A stretch of DNA of 15,414 nucleotides from Alistipes sp. (GCA_017934845.1 JAGBIR010000179.1:1-15414), one strand, 5' to 3'. Counted from the stretch's first letter, positions 7,203-14,868 are shown. A program made the numbers and translations. The notes: generated by a model from the letters alone, not told the origin.

Positions 7203-8290
7203 TGGAGATTATGTCAAACGAAGCTATAAATAAAGAGATTATTGTCGAGGGTGTCGATCCGCGCGAACTGTATGGTGCGCAGGATACCTTCATCGAACAG
7301 ATGCGTGAACTTTCGCCCAAAGTGAAGATCGTGGCTCGCGGCTCATCGCTCAAGGTGCTTGGCGCGAAGCGAGATGTCGAGTCATTTGAGCGTAAGATTG
7401 GTGCTTTGGTAGAGTACTATATAAAATATGGTCATATCTCGCACGAGGTGGTGTCGCAAGCCTTCTCGACGGGGCTAAGCGACTGTGCAGAACCCGTTAG
7501 CGATAAAGATACAATCGTATATGGCAACAACGGTAATATAATCCGCGCCCGTACGGTCAATCAACGTCGATTGGTCGAGCTCTATGCCAAGAACGACCTT
7601 CTGTTCGCCATTGGCCCTGCCGGCTCGGGAAAGACCTATACGGCCATCGCACTTGCTGTCCGCGCACTGAAGGAGCGCGAGGTAAAACGTGTGATTCTTA
7701 CGCGTCCTGCCGTCGAGGCGGGCGAGAAGCTGGGATTCCTGCCGGGCGATATGAAGGAGAAGTTGGACCCATATTTGCAGCCCCTATACGATGCGCTGAA
7801 CGATATGATTCCGGCGGCCAAGCTACAGAAATATCTGGAGGATGGTACGGTGCAGATTGCTCCGCTGGCATATATGCGTGGTCGCACGTTGGATAACGCC
7901 TTCGTGATTTTGGACGAGGCACAGAACACAACACGTTCGCAGATAAAGATGTTCCTTACGCGTATGGGACGTAACGCGAAGTTTATCGTAACGGGTGACG
8001 TTACGCAGATCGACCTGCCACGCCGTAGCGACAGCGGTCTTACGGGCGCGATGAATACACTTCGCGGTATCGAGGGTATTGGTATGGTCGAGTTCGACAA
8101 GCGAGATATTGTTCGCCATCCGCTTGTAAAGTACATAGTCGAGGCATTCGACCGTCAGGCAGCAGCAGAGGCCGAAGCGAAGGCTGAATTGAAGGCTGAA
8201 TTGAAGGCGCACGCCGATGTCGCAGAGCCTGCAGGAGCTCCAGTAGTACGTCTGCGCAGAGTAAGAAAAGAGGAAAAGGAATCAAAATAA
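7202..8290 (+). CDS. PhoH-family ATPase (PhoH-like protein)
   Basis: Cytosolic P-loop ATPase of the PhoH/YbeZ family, linked to RNA metabolism and ribosome-associated processes. Residues about 10-80 form the N-terminal KH-like region (IIVEGVDP, VKIVARGSSLKVLG). The ATPase core follows: Walker A GPAGSGKT at 138-145, RPAVEAGEKLGFLPGD at about 168-183, Walker B VILDEAQ at 235-241, and TGDVTQIDLPR at 264-274. The last 45 residues are a charged Ala/Glu/Lys-rich tail ending RRVRKEEKESK, with a 12-bp tandem duplication. I chose ATG 7202, which overlaps the preceding TAA (TAATG); ATG 7211 (MSNEAINK) is an equally possible start, while an in-frame TTG at 7169 lies inside the barrel gene and is unlikely. 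pepD follows after 21 bases. Confidence 0.93.
   Translation: MEIMSNEAINKEIIVEGVDPRELYGAQDTFIEQMRELSPKVKIVARGSSLKVLGAKRDVESFERKIGALVEYYIKYGHISHEVVSQAFSTGLSDCAEPVSDKDTIVYGNNGNIIRARTVNQRRLVELYAKNDLLFAIGPAGSGKTYTAIALAVRALKEREVKRVILTRPAVEAGEKLGFLPGDMKEKLDPYLQPLYDALNDMIPAAKLQKYLEDGTVQIAPLAYMRGRTLDNAFVILDEAQNTTRSQIKMFLTRMGRNAKFIVTGDVTQIDLPRRSDSGLTGAMNTLRGIEGIGMVEFDKRDIVRHPLVKYIVEAFDRQAAAEAEAKAELKAELKAHADVAEPAGAPVVRLRRVRKEEKESK
8180..8203 (+). repeat. 12-bp tandem repeat in the phoH 3' end
   Basis: AAGGCTGAATTG occurs twice in a row (8180-8191 and 8192-8203), followed by a further partial AAGGC. It encodes repeated KAEL units in the charged C-terminal tail of PhoH. Because the unit is a multiple of three, copy-number change would alter tail length without breaking the frame. 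Confidence 0.7.
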
Positions 8291-8311
8291 ATAACTTAAA
8301 ACTTTTAACGT

Positions 8312-9772
8312 ATGGATAAGAATTTAGCGGCTCTAAAGCCCGCACTTGTTTGGAAACATTTTGCTGAGATTGTAAATATTCCCCGTCCGTCAGGTAGCGA
8401 GGATAAGATTCGCCAGTATCTGGTTGACTTTGCTGTTGCGCACAATATCGAACATTCGGTTGACGAGGCCGGTAACGTATATATGCGCAAGGCTGCAACG
8501 CCGGGTTATGAGGATCGCAAAGGTATCGTTATTCAGGCTCACATGGATATGGTGCCACAGAAGAACAACGACAAAGAGTTTGACTTTATCAACGACCCTA
8601 TCGAGGCATACATCGATGGCGAATGGGTAACAGCAAACGGTACCACATTGGGTGCCGACAATGGTATCGGTATGGCTGCTATTTTGGCCGTTATGGAGGA
8701 TGATACAATCGAGCACGGCCCTATCGAGGGTCTTGTCACCGCTACCGAGGAGACAGGTATGGATGGTGCTTTCGGTCTTAAGGGCGGATTGTTGCAGGGC
8801 GATATTTTGTTGAATCTCGACTCGGAGACCGAGGGTGAGTTGTATGTTGGTTGCGCCGGAGGTATGGACGCCAACGTCACTCTTCCCTATCAGGCCGAGG
8901 CAGCGAAGGAGGGCTACAAGGCACTGGAGCTTTCGGTTAAGGGTTGTAAGGGTGGACACTCTGGTATTCAGATTGTTTGCCAGCGTGCCAATGCCAACAA
9001 ACTCTTGTTCCGCATCTTGCGCGAGTTGAGTGCTACAATAGATATGCAGCTTGCAAGCGTTGATGGCGGTGGTTTGCGCAACGCTATTCCTCGCGAGTCT
9101 ATCGCAGTGGTGATGGTTGCCGAGGCCGACGTTGAGAAGGTTAAGTGTATAGCTGCAGCAGCCGAGAAGACCTTTGTTGCTGAGTATGCCGGCGTTGAGG
9201 ACTCTATCGCAGTTGCTGTTGAGGAGGTTGCTACTCCTGCATCGGTTATGCCCACAGATGTCGCAAAACGTCTTATGGCGGCCGTTGTAGCTTGCCCCGA
9301 TGGCGTTGAGAAGATGTCACTCGCAATGGAGGGCTTGGTGCAGACCTCAAATAACTTTGCCCGCGTGGTATCGGATGGCACGCAGGTTAAGATGCAGACC
9401 CTTCTGCGTTCGTCGGTTCGCTCAGAGAAGGAGGCATTGGGCGACGCTATCAAGGCTGTATTTGAGTTGGCAGGCGCTCAGGTTGAACTTACAGGTAGCT
9501 ACGATGGCTGGAATCCCAATATGGAGTCACCCATCCTGAAGGCTATGCTCGAATCTTACGAGGCACTTTATGGTAAGAAACCCGCCGTTACAGCTATTCA
9601 CGCTGGTTTGGAGTGCGGTATCATCGGCTCTAACTATCCCGGCCTCGATATGATTTCATTCGGTCCTACAATCTGCTACCCCCACTCTCCCGACGAGAAG
9701 GTAGAGATTGCATCTGTCGAGAAGTTCTACGACTTCCTGCTCCACACCTTGAAGAATGCTCCCAAGAAGTAA
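8312..9772 (+). CDS. pepD: Aminoacyl-histidine dipeptidase PepD (M20 metallopeptidase)
   Basis: Cytosolic dizinc peptidase of the M20C (PepD/PepV-like) family that splits Xaa-His and other dipeptides. The metal and catalytic residues expected for M20 are visible: HMD with His77 and Asp79, LGADNGIG with the bridging Asp116, the catalytic Glu pair EE at 146-147, NLDSE with Asp170, and the late His in IHAGLECG. The lid/dimerisation domain lies in the middle (GCKGGHSGIQI and following). The length of 486 residues is normal for the family. It follows phoH by 21 bases with no promoter-like sequence between, so it is probably the last gene of that operon. A strong hairpin terminator comes right after it. 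Confidence 0.95.
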   Translation: MDKNLAALKPALVWKHFAEIVNIPRPSGSEDKIRQYLVDFAVAHNIEHSVDEAGNVYMRKAATPGYEDRKGIVIQAHMDMVPQKNNDKEFDFINDPIEAYIDGEWVTANGTTLGADNGIGMAAILAVMEDDTIEHGPIEGLVTATEETGMDGAFGLKGGLLQGDILLNLDSETEGELYVGCAGGMDANVTLPYQAEAAKEGYKALELSVKGCKGGHSGIQIVCQRANANKLLFRILRELSATIDMQLASVDGGGLRNAIPRESIAVVMVAEADVEKVKCIAAAAEKTFVAEYAGVEDSIAVAVEEVATPASVMPTDVAKRLMAAVVACPDGVEKMSLAMEGLVQTSNNFARVVSDGTQVKMQTLLRSSVRSEKEALGDAIKAVFELAGAQVELTGSYDGWNPNMESPILKAMLESYEALYGKKPAVTAIHAGLECGIIGSNYPGLDMISFGPTICYPHSPDEKVEIASVEKFYDFLLHTLKNAPKK

Positions 9773-9793
9773 TATTCAATTGGTTATATAGCA

Positions 9794-9832
9794 AAGTGGT
9801 GCTACCCCGAAGGATAGCACCACTTAATTTTT
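9794..9832 (+). terminator. Intrinsic terminator after pepD
   Basis: A perfect 11-bp stem, AAGTGGTGCTA (9794-9804) with TAGCACCACTT (9815-9825), has a 10-base loop and is followed by AATTTTTA. It lies between pepD and the convergent acetyltransferase gene. The T-run favours the plus-strand direction. Confidence 0.9.
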
Positions 9833-9847
9833 ATATTGCAACAAAAT

Positions 9848-10375
9848 TTATCGCAGCAGTTTTTGCAGCAGGATCTCGTCTAAAGCTCCGTCGGGAGTTA
9901 AAATCCACTCCTTGCGGCGACCACACTCCTCGTAGCCCAAGTTGCGAAACAGGGCAAGGCTCGCCACATTATCTTCAGTAACGCTGCACCACAATTGATT
10001 AAGGTGCAACACCTCGCCGACGTATCTCTCTACGGCACGCAGCGCATCCTCAGCTAATCCCTGACGACGGAACGCCTTATCAATCACCACTCCGACGCCC
10101 GCCCTTCGGTTCTGGGGATCGAACTCAAACAGATCAACTGCACCTACCGCTTTAGACTGGCCATCACACTCTGCCTCCACCACCAAACGAAGCTGGCGCG
10201 TAGCATAAATATCGTATTGCTGCTCCTCGATTAGGCGCATAAGCGAATGGCGAGAAAACGGAGCCGTAGTTCCGCTTACTCGCCATAATTCGGTATCATT
10301 TTCCCAACGGTACATAACCTCCAAATCCTCCATTTCGAGGGCGCGAAGGCGACACATTGAGGCTTGAATATTCAT
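9848..10375 (-). CDS. GNAT-family N-acetyltransferase (RimJ/RimL-like)
   Basis: A 175-residue acetyltransferase that should move an acetyl group from acetyl-CoA to an amine. The fold signals are in order: an N-terminal LRALEMEDLEVMYRWEND typical of RimJ/RimL or SpeG-like members, strands around residues 75-100 (AVGAVDLFEFDP, RRAGVGVVID), the acetyl-CoA pyrophosphate loop RRQGLA at 103-108, and the C-terminal NVASLALFRNLGYEECGRRKEWI. The length is normal. The substrate (ribosomal protein, polyamine or small molecule) cannot be told from the sequence. It starts 21 bases after the end of the ROK regulator gene on the same strand, with no room for a separate promoter, so the two are probably one transcript. 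Confidence 0.88.
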   Translation of the reverse strand: MNIQASMCRLRALEMEDLEVMYRWENDTELWRVSGTTAPFSRHSLMRLIEEQQYDIYATRQLRLVVEAECDGQSKAVGAVDLFEFDPQNRRAGVGVVIDKAFRRQGLAEDALRAVERYVGEVLHLNQLWCSVTEDNVASLALFRNLGYEECGRRKEWILTPDGALDEILLQKLLR

Positions 10376-10396
10376 TTTCCGAAGTGGTTAAAGTCT

Positions 10397-11626
10397 TTAC
10401 AGACCGATAATCTTATTGTGAATCAACATCGCAACACCCCACGCATTGGCATTCTCCGACATCTTCGACTGGCGGAACTTGGTATCCTTATACACAAGGT
10501 TAAGCGAATACTTGTTGGTAGATGACTTAAGCGGCAACATAATATAGTCGCCCGCAGCAGCCAAGTTACCACCCACGATAACCGTCTCGGGGTTGAACGT
10601 ATTGATAAGGAACGCAACGGCCTTACCCAACTTCTCGCCCACCTCCTCGATAAGCTCAATCGATAGGTTATCATCGTTCTTCGCAGCGGCAATAATGTCA
10701 TTGATATGAATCTGCTCGCCACGATCGTATTTCTCGCGCAGGATGGTGTTTACACCGCTCTTTATAAGTTTGATAATCTTCTCCTCGATAGCTATACCCG
10801 AAATCTCGGTCTCCAAACAGCCCTTCTTGCCGCAGGCGCAGATGGTCTCGTTATCGAAGAAGGGGATGTGTCCAAACTCGCCGGCAAAGCCATTCTTTCC
10901 GTAATAGAGTTTACCATCAATAACGATTCCGATAGCCACACCACGACCCAAGTGCAGGTAGATAACGTCGCTCTCGTTCTTCGACTTACCACAGTTATAC
11001 TCGGCATAGCAACGCGCACGCGTATCGTTCTCGAGCATCACGCGGATCTTGATACGCTCCTCGATAATCTCGCGCAACGACTGCTCGCTCGATGTAAAGT
11101 ACATATAGCTACGACCTGTCTCGGGATTCACACGACCCACGATCGAAACGCCCACGCCAAGAATTTTAGCGCGGTCGATACCACAATTGGCGATGAAATC
11201 CTCGATATTGCTGCAAATCTTCTCCAGACATTGCGGACGATTCTGCAACTCAAATGAGTTGTCAACTACCTCCTTAATAATATTATTCTGCAGGTCGGTA
11301 ATAACATAGGTCATATTATCACGCGCTACATTTACTCCCGCAAAATAGATTGCCGAGTTAGCCAAACCGAACACGTTGGGGCGACGACCACCAGGGGTCT
11401 CGACCTTACCCAAGTCGTTAACGATATTCTCGTCAATCAACTCCTGCACCAATTTAGTGATTGTAGGCACGCTAATGTGCAACTCTTTGGTAAGTTCCGA
11501 CAATGTACACTCGCCATTTATGGCCAGATAAGCAATGATATTACGCTTTATAATGTTATTCTTGTGCGTAATACCCTTCAGACTCTCGTTGGGCTGAATA
11601 TTGAAAAATTCGGTAAGTGACGACAT
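10397..11626 (-). CDS. ROK-family transcriptional regulator (NagC/XylR-like)
   Basis: A sugar-responsive regulator with a winged helix-turn-helix and a ROK domain. From ATG 11626 it has 409 residues. The wHTH is at about 25-88 (GECTLSELTKELHISVPTITKLVQELI, wing ending GGRRPNVFGL). The ROK domain shows the phosphate-binding segment near 155-165, ENDTRA at 199-204 with the kinase-type Asp201 retained, GFAGEFGH at 246-253, and the zinc motif CACGKKGC at 263-270 followed by LE. Retention of Asp201 means residual kinase activity cannot be ruled out. An in-frame TTG at 11674 would add 16 residues, but it lies inside the -7 box of the promoter, so ATG 11626 is the likely start. Its ligand is unknown; no sugar genes adjoin it. 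Confidence 0.92.
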   Translation of the reverse strand: MSSLTEFFNIQPNESLKGITHKNNIIKRNIIAYLAINGECTLSELTKELHISVPTITKLVQELIDENIVNDLGKVETPGGRRPNVFGLANSAIYFAGVNVARDNMTYVITDLQNNIIKEVVDNSFELQNRPQCLEKICSNIEDFIANCGIDRAKILGVGVSIVGRVNPETGRSYMYFTSSEQSLREIIEERIKIRVMLENDTRARCYAEYNCGKSKNESDVIYLHLGRGVAIGIVIDGKLYYGKNGFAGEFGHIPFFDNETICACGKKGCLETEISGIAIEEKIIKLIKSGVNTILREKYDRGEQIHINDIIAAAKNDDNLSIELIEEVGEKLGKAVAFLINTFNPETVIVGGNLAAAGDYIMLPLKSSTNKYSLNLVYKDTKFRQSKMSENANAWGVAMLIHNKIIGL

Positions 11627-11650
11627 GTTATTAACTTTGTTGTATTGCTG

Positions 11651-11724
11651 AATTATTTTAATAAACCTACGCAAATATAAATACTTTTATTGATAGTGTC
11701 AACACATTTATTAATTATTTTAAT
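11651..11724. repeat. Two 12-bp direct repeats flanking the ROK promoter
   Basis: AATTATTTTAAT occurs at 11651-11662 and again, identical and in the same orientation, at 11713-11724. The copies lie on either side of the promoter at 11672-11702 and are 62 bases apart, near six helical turns. ROK repressors such as Mlc and NagC are known to bind AT-rich operators, often in pairs that loop DNA, so these are candidate autoregulatory operators. The region is very AT-rich, so chance is possible. Confidence 0.4.
11672..11702 (-). promoter_or_regulatory. Promoter of the ROK regulator gene
   Basis: On the minus strand, TTG (11702-11700), 20 bases, then TATATTTG (11679-11672) matches the Bacteroidota -33/-7 layout. 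Transcription would start near 11667, leaving a leader of about 40 bases. This rules against the upstream in-frame TTG as the start of translation. Confidence 0.65.
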
Positions 11725-11833
11725 GAATTTTCTAAAAAAACGGAATTAATACCCGAACTGCACATAAAACTTTAGGATTTTGTCGGCAAAAACAATGTTT
11801 TTCAGCTCTTTCACCATAAAGCTATACGTAAAA

Positions 11834-11869
11834 CAAAAAAAAGGTTGCAGTCGAAACGCTGCAACCTTT
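11834..11869 (-). terminator. Intrinsic terminator of fabD
   Basis: A perfect 11-bp stem, AAAGGTTGCAG (11840-11850) with CTGCAACCTTT (11859-11869), has an 8-base loop. On the minus strand it is followed by an uninterrupted T-run. It lies about 60 bases beyond the fabD stop codon. The remainder of the 300-base gap between fabD and the ROK gene is AT-rich and holds only the ROK promoter and repeats. Confidence 0.92.
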
Positions 11870-11926
11870 GAATTTGAATTTATACTTTGTACTACGCCTT
11901 ACCTATAGCCTCTAACTTTCGAGGTA

Positions 11927-12808
11927 CTACAAAGCTGCCAGCGATTGGCACTCAACGTCGGCATCGACCTTCTTGATAAGTCCCTGCAAAACATTTCCGG
12001 GGCCAAGCTCGGTAAACGCCGTTACGCCATCGGCAAGCATATTGCGCGTAATCTGTGTCCAGCGGACAGGCGAAGTAAGCTGCGCAATAAGATTTTGCTT
12101 GATAGTCTCTGCATCGCTATGCGGTGCAGCATCAACATTCTGATAGATAGGACACACCGGATCGTGGAACTCAACCTCGGCAATAGCCTGCTCCAGCTCC
12201 ACACGAGCTGCCTCCATAAGTGGCGAGTGGAAAGCTCCACCTACGGGCAGACGCAATGCGCGACGCGCTCCCGCCTCCTTTAATCGTGCGCAAGCCTCAT
12301 CGACAGCCTCGTTAGCACCCGAAATTACCAACTGTCCGGGGCAGTTATAGTTAGCCGCAACGACTACACCTTCGACCTCGGCACACACCTTCTCGACAAC
12401 CTCATCCTCCAAAGCAAGAATGGCGGCCATACCTCCGGGGGTTGACTCACAACACTTCTGCATTGCCGATGCGCGCTTTGCGACCAAACGCAGACCATCC
12501 TCAAACGAGAGGGCCTTGGCGGCTACCAATGCCGAAAACTCACCCAGCGAGTGACCAGCCACAGCATCGGGCTCGATATTCATAACCTTGGCAAGCGCAA
12601 CAGAATGAAGAAATACTGCCGGCTGAGTAACCTTTGTCTGCTTTAGATCGTCGGCCGTACCCGAGAACATAATCTCGGTAATAGAGAAGCCTAAAATCTC
12701 GTCGGCCTTGTCAAATAGAGCCTTCGCCTCGGCACTCTTCTCGTATAAGTCCCGTCCCATACCCACAAATTGTGAGCCTTGACCGGGGAAAACATAAGCG
12801 TGTTTCAT
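11927..12808 (-). CDS. fabD: Malonyl-CoA:ACP transacylase FabD
   Basis: Moves the malonyl group from CoA to acyl carrier protein to feed type II fatty-acid synthesis. The conserved FPGQGSQ is at 7-13, the nucleophile Ser87 is in GHSLGE at 85-90, Arg112 lies in the carboxylate-binding helix (LVAKRASAM), and the catalytic His194 is in GAFHSPLM. The C-terminal ELGPGNVLQGLIKK is also typical. The length of 293 residues is slightly short of the usual 300-310 but no core element is missing. The ATG at 12808 gives the standard N-terminus. It has its own promoter and terminator and is not beside other fab genes. It is divergent from mnmA. Confidence 0.97.
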   Translation of the reverse strand: MKHAYVFPGQGSQFVGMGRDLYEKSAEAKALFDKADEILGFSITEIMFSGTADDLKQTKVTQPAVFLHSVALAKVMNIEPDAVAGHSLGEFSALVAAKALSFEDGLRLVAKRASAMQKCCESTPGGMAAILALEDEVVEKVCAEVEGVVVAANYNCPGQLVISGANEAVDEACARLKEAGARRALRLPVGGAFHSPLMEAARVELEQAIAEVEFHDPVCPIYQNVDAAPHSDAETIKQNLIAQLTSPVRWTQITRNMLADGVTAFTELGPGNVLQGLIKKVDADVECQSLAAL

Positions 12809-12866
12809 TTGTCTAATTCAATTTATGCGAGTCGCGACAAACTCGACGTTTATTTCTTAAGCTGGG

Positions 12867-12897
12867 CAAAGATAGTACAAACAATTTCAATATTCAA
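12867..12897 (-). promoter_or_regulatory. Promoter of fabD
   Basis: On the minus strand, TTG (12897-12895), 20 bases, then TATCTTTG (12874-12867) matches the -33/-7 layout exactly. Transcription should start near 12862, with a leader of about 55 bases. Confidence 0.68.
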
Positions 12898-12905
12898 CCC
12901 CAGAC

Positions 12906-12936
12906 TTGCTACTTGTGATAAGATTTTGTATTTTTG
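12906..12936 (+). promoter_or_regulatory. Promoter of mnmA
   Basis: TTG (12906-12908), 20 bases, then TATTTTTG (12929-12936). Transcription should start near 12941, about 20 bases before the ATG at 12963. Its -33 element lies only 8 bases from that of the divergent fabD promoter, so the two polymerase sites touch. Confidence 0.68.
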
Positions 12937-12962
12937 TCGTAAAATTAACCAATAAGTAAATT

Positions 12963-14135
12963 ATGGCGCGAGTAGTTGTAGGCCTTTCAGGCGGAGTGGA
13001 TTCATCGGTGGCAGCCTACCTGCTTAAGGAGCAGGGCCACGAGGTCATAGGCCTCTTTATGCGTAACTGGCACGATACAACGGGAACGCTCGAAGGCGAT
13101 TGTCCGTGGTACGATGACCAACTTTTTGCCGAACTCGTCGCCAAACGACTCGACATACCGTTCCGTTTTGTCGATCTCTCGGAGCAGTATCGCCAGCGAG
13201 TGGTTGAGTATATGTTCACGGAGTACGAGAAGGGCCGCACACCCAATCCCGATGTGCTGTGCAACCGCGAGATAAAGTTCGACGTATTCCTAAAGGAGGC
13301 TCTGAAGCTCGGTGCCGACTATGTTGCCACGGGCCACTACTGCCGCAAAGAGGAGCAGATCATAGATGGCCGCATTGTGTATCGTCTATTGGCGGGCAGC
13401 GATCCAAATAAAGACCAAAGCTACTTCCTTTGCCAGCTTACACAGGAGCAGCTTCGCTATGCACTTTTTCCTATTGGCGATATGCTTAAGCCCGAGGTGC
13501 GTCGCATTGCCGAGGAGCAGCATCTGGCTACGGCAAAGCGTAAGGATTCTCAGGGAATATGTTTTGTCGGCAAGGTAGATCTTCCCGTATTTCTGCAACA
13601 GAAACTTGCTGCCAAGCAGGGTAATATCCACGAGATTCTCCCCTCATGGAGAGGCTATGTGCCGCGCGATGAGAATAACCTCGAAGCACTTGCCGAGCCA
13701 TATCATTATACCGTACGCGACGGAAAGAAGATTGGTACTCACAAGGGTGCGCACTTCTACACCATAGGTCAACGTAAAGGCCTCGGCATTGGTGGCCGCA
13801 AGGAGTCTTTGTTTATAATTTCGACCGACGTCGAACAGAATGTTATCTATGTAGGCGAAGGTGACTCTCACCCGGGACTATACCGCCGTGCGTTGCGTAT
13901 TCTGCCACAAGAGATTCATTGGGTGGAACCTTCGGAGGCAATGCAAGTGGGCGAAAGCCGCCGCTACGATGTACGCATCCGCTATCGCCAACCATTACAG
14001 AAGGCAACACTCCATCAGCGCGAGGATGGTCTCTATATTGTGTTTGACCAACCCCAGCGTGGCATCGCCGCAGGCCAATTTGCCGCATGGTACACAGGCG
14101 ACACCTTAGTAGGCTCAGGCGTTATCGAGAAGTAA
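12963..14135 (+). CDS. mnmA: tRNA-specific 2-thiouridylase MnmA
   Basis: Makes the 2-thio group of wobble uridine 34 in tRNAs for Lys, Glu and Gln, using ATP and a sulfur relay. The PP-loop is [14 protein letters not shown] at 8-21. The catalytic Cys100 is in [12 protein letters not shown] and the second catalytic Cys200 in GICFVG. HYCRKE lies near 125-130, and [13 protein letters not shown] at 147-159 is the conserved tRNA-binding segment. The central [12 protein letters not shown] and the C-terminal beta-barrel ([22 protein letters not shown]) are present. With 390 residues it is slightly longer than the usual 350-380. The ATG at 12963 directly precedes the PP-loop strand and follows a good promoter. 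Confidence 0.97.
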   Translation: MARVVVGLSGGVDSSVAAYLLKEQGHEVIGLFMRNWHDTTGTLEGDCPWYDDQLFAELVAKRLDIPFRFVDLSEQYRQRVVEYMFTEYEKGRTPNPDVLCNREIKFDVFLKEALKLGADYVATGHYCRKEEQIIDGRIVYRLLAGSDPNKDQSYFLCQLTQEQLRYALFPIGDMLKPEVRRIAEEQHLATAKRKDSQGICFVGKVDLPVFLQQKLAAKQGNIHEILPSWRGYVPRDENNLEALAEPYHYTVRDGKKIGTHKGAHFYTIGQRKGLGIGGRKESLFIISTDVEQNVIYVGEGDSHPGLYRRALRILPQEIHWVEPSEAMQVGESRRYDVRIRYRQPLQKATLHQREDGLYIVFDQPQRGIAAGQFAAWYTGDTLVGSGVIEK

Positions 14136-14172
14136 TACTCGTTTCGTATTTAATTTTATAGTTTTTACTTAA

Positions 14173-14194
14173 GGTGTTTCAAAGATGAAACACC
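14173..14194 (+). other. Hairpin downstream of mnmA
   Basis: GGTGTTTC (14173-14180) pairs exactly with GAAACACC (14187-14194) across a 6-base loop, about 38 bases after the mnmA stop. No T-run follows on the plus strand, so it is either a weak terminator or an mRNA 3'-end structure. Confidence 0.4.
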
Positions 14195-14261
14195 CAAGGA
14201 GTCAACACTCATTAAATTCCGTTATCATACGACACAATTATACAATTTATGGTAGAAAAAT

Positions 14262-14291
14262 TTGGAAAAACGAAAATTTTGCATTATCTTG
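14262..14291 (+). promoter_or_regulatory. Possible promoter of the small lipoprotein gene
   Basis: TTG (14262-14264, within TTTG), 20 bases, then TATCTTG (14285-14291). The -7 box is one T short of TAnnTTTG. The leader would be about 80 bases. The rest of the gap between mnmA and this gene is AT-rich without other visible features. Confidence 0.4.
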
Positions 14292-14374
14292 TCTAACGAA
14301 ATTAAAAATTAAAATTACACTCAACATAGAGCATCAATATTTTAGCAATGTTTTACCACCTAAATTAAATTGTT

Positions 14375-14812
14375 ATGAAGAGATTTTTATTACTTTTAGT
14401 GAGTGCCGCAGCTCTTATAACTTCGTGTACTTCTACTTCTACAACTCGCGGCGTAGTGTTCGATCCCGAATACCGCTACAGTAATGCACAGGAGATTAAA
14501 ATTACAAGTATCATGTTTACCGACGAGGAGACAATCGTCGATATGGAGATCAACTACACCCCCGGCAAGTGGATTCGTTTCAACAAATCGACATATCTGA
14601 TTGCCGACAATGGCGAGCGTTATGCAATTCAGGATGTTCAGGGTTGCAACTTGGGCGAGAAATTTATTATGCCGCCTTCAGGTCGCGCGTTGTTCTCAGT
14701 TTACTTCCCTCCCATCGAGGGTAGCGTTAAGGTGCTGAATTACGTTGAGATGGACGTTGCTCGAGGATGGAACGTTCGTGGTATTCAGGTTGACCAGTTA
14801 AAGCAGCAATAA
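14375..14812 (+). CDS. Small lipoprotein, 145 residues, all-beta-looking
   Basis: Begins with a lipoprotein signal peptide: MKR, a Leu-rich core and the lipobox ITSC with Cys18, then a Ser/Thr-rich linker (TSTSTT). The mature part looks like a beta-sandwich: IKITSIMFTDEETIVDMEINY, then KWIRFNKSTYLIADNGERYAI, then an MPPSGRALFSVYFPPI segment and a closing VEMDVARGWNVRGI. From memory, a similar pattern (a strand pair with WIRI/STYL and later PxSGxxxFxLxFxP) occurs as an N-terminal domain in Bacteroidales envelope proteins, some carrying thioredoxin-like domains. Here it stands alone. I do not know its function. It has its own weak promoter and a strong terminator shared with the convergent ccsA. 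Confidence 0.82.
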   Translation: MKRFLLLLVSAAALITSCTSTSTTRGVVFDPEYRYSNAQEIKITSIMFTDEETIVDMEINYTPGKWIRFNKSTYLIADNGERYAIQDVQGCNLGEKFIMPPSGRALFSVYFPPIEGSVKVLNYVEMDVARGWNVRGIQVDQLKQQ

Positions 14813-14832
14813 TGCATCATCAATAACAAGTA

Positions 14833-14860
14833 AAAAGGCGAGGGGTTTTCCTCGCCTTTT
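14833..14860. terminator. Bidirectional terminator between the lipoprotein and ccsA
   Basis: AAAAGGCGAGG (14833-14843) pairs perfectly with CCTCGCCTTTT (14850-14860) around a 6-base loop. There are T-runs on both strands, so it can stop transcription of both convergent genes (stops at 14812 and 14869). Confidence 0.92.
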
Positions 14861-14868
14861 ATGTTATA

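Noticed and set aside
7636..8136. Antisense frames opposite phoH and pepD (also 8390-8959 and 8968-9453)
   Set aside because: All sit opposite well-conserved coding sequence and give low-complexity or Ser/Arg/Ile-rich products without recognisable features.
14185..14484. 99-residue plus-strand frame across the gap before the small lipoprotein
   Set aside because: It overlaps the start of the lipoprotein in another frame, runs through AT-rich intergenic DNA and the predicted promoter, and has no protein-like pattern.
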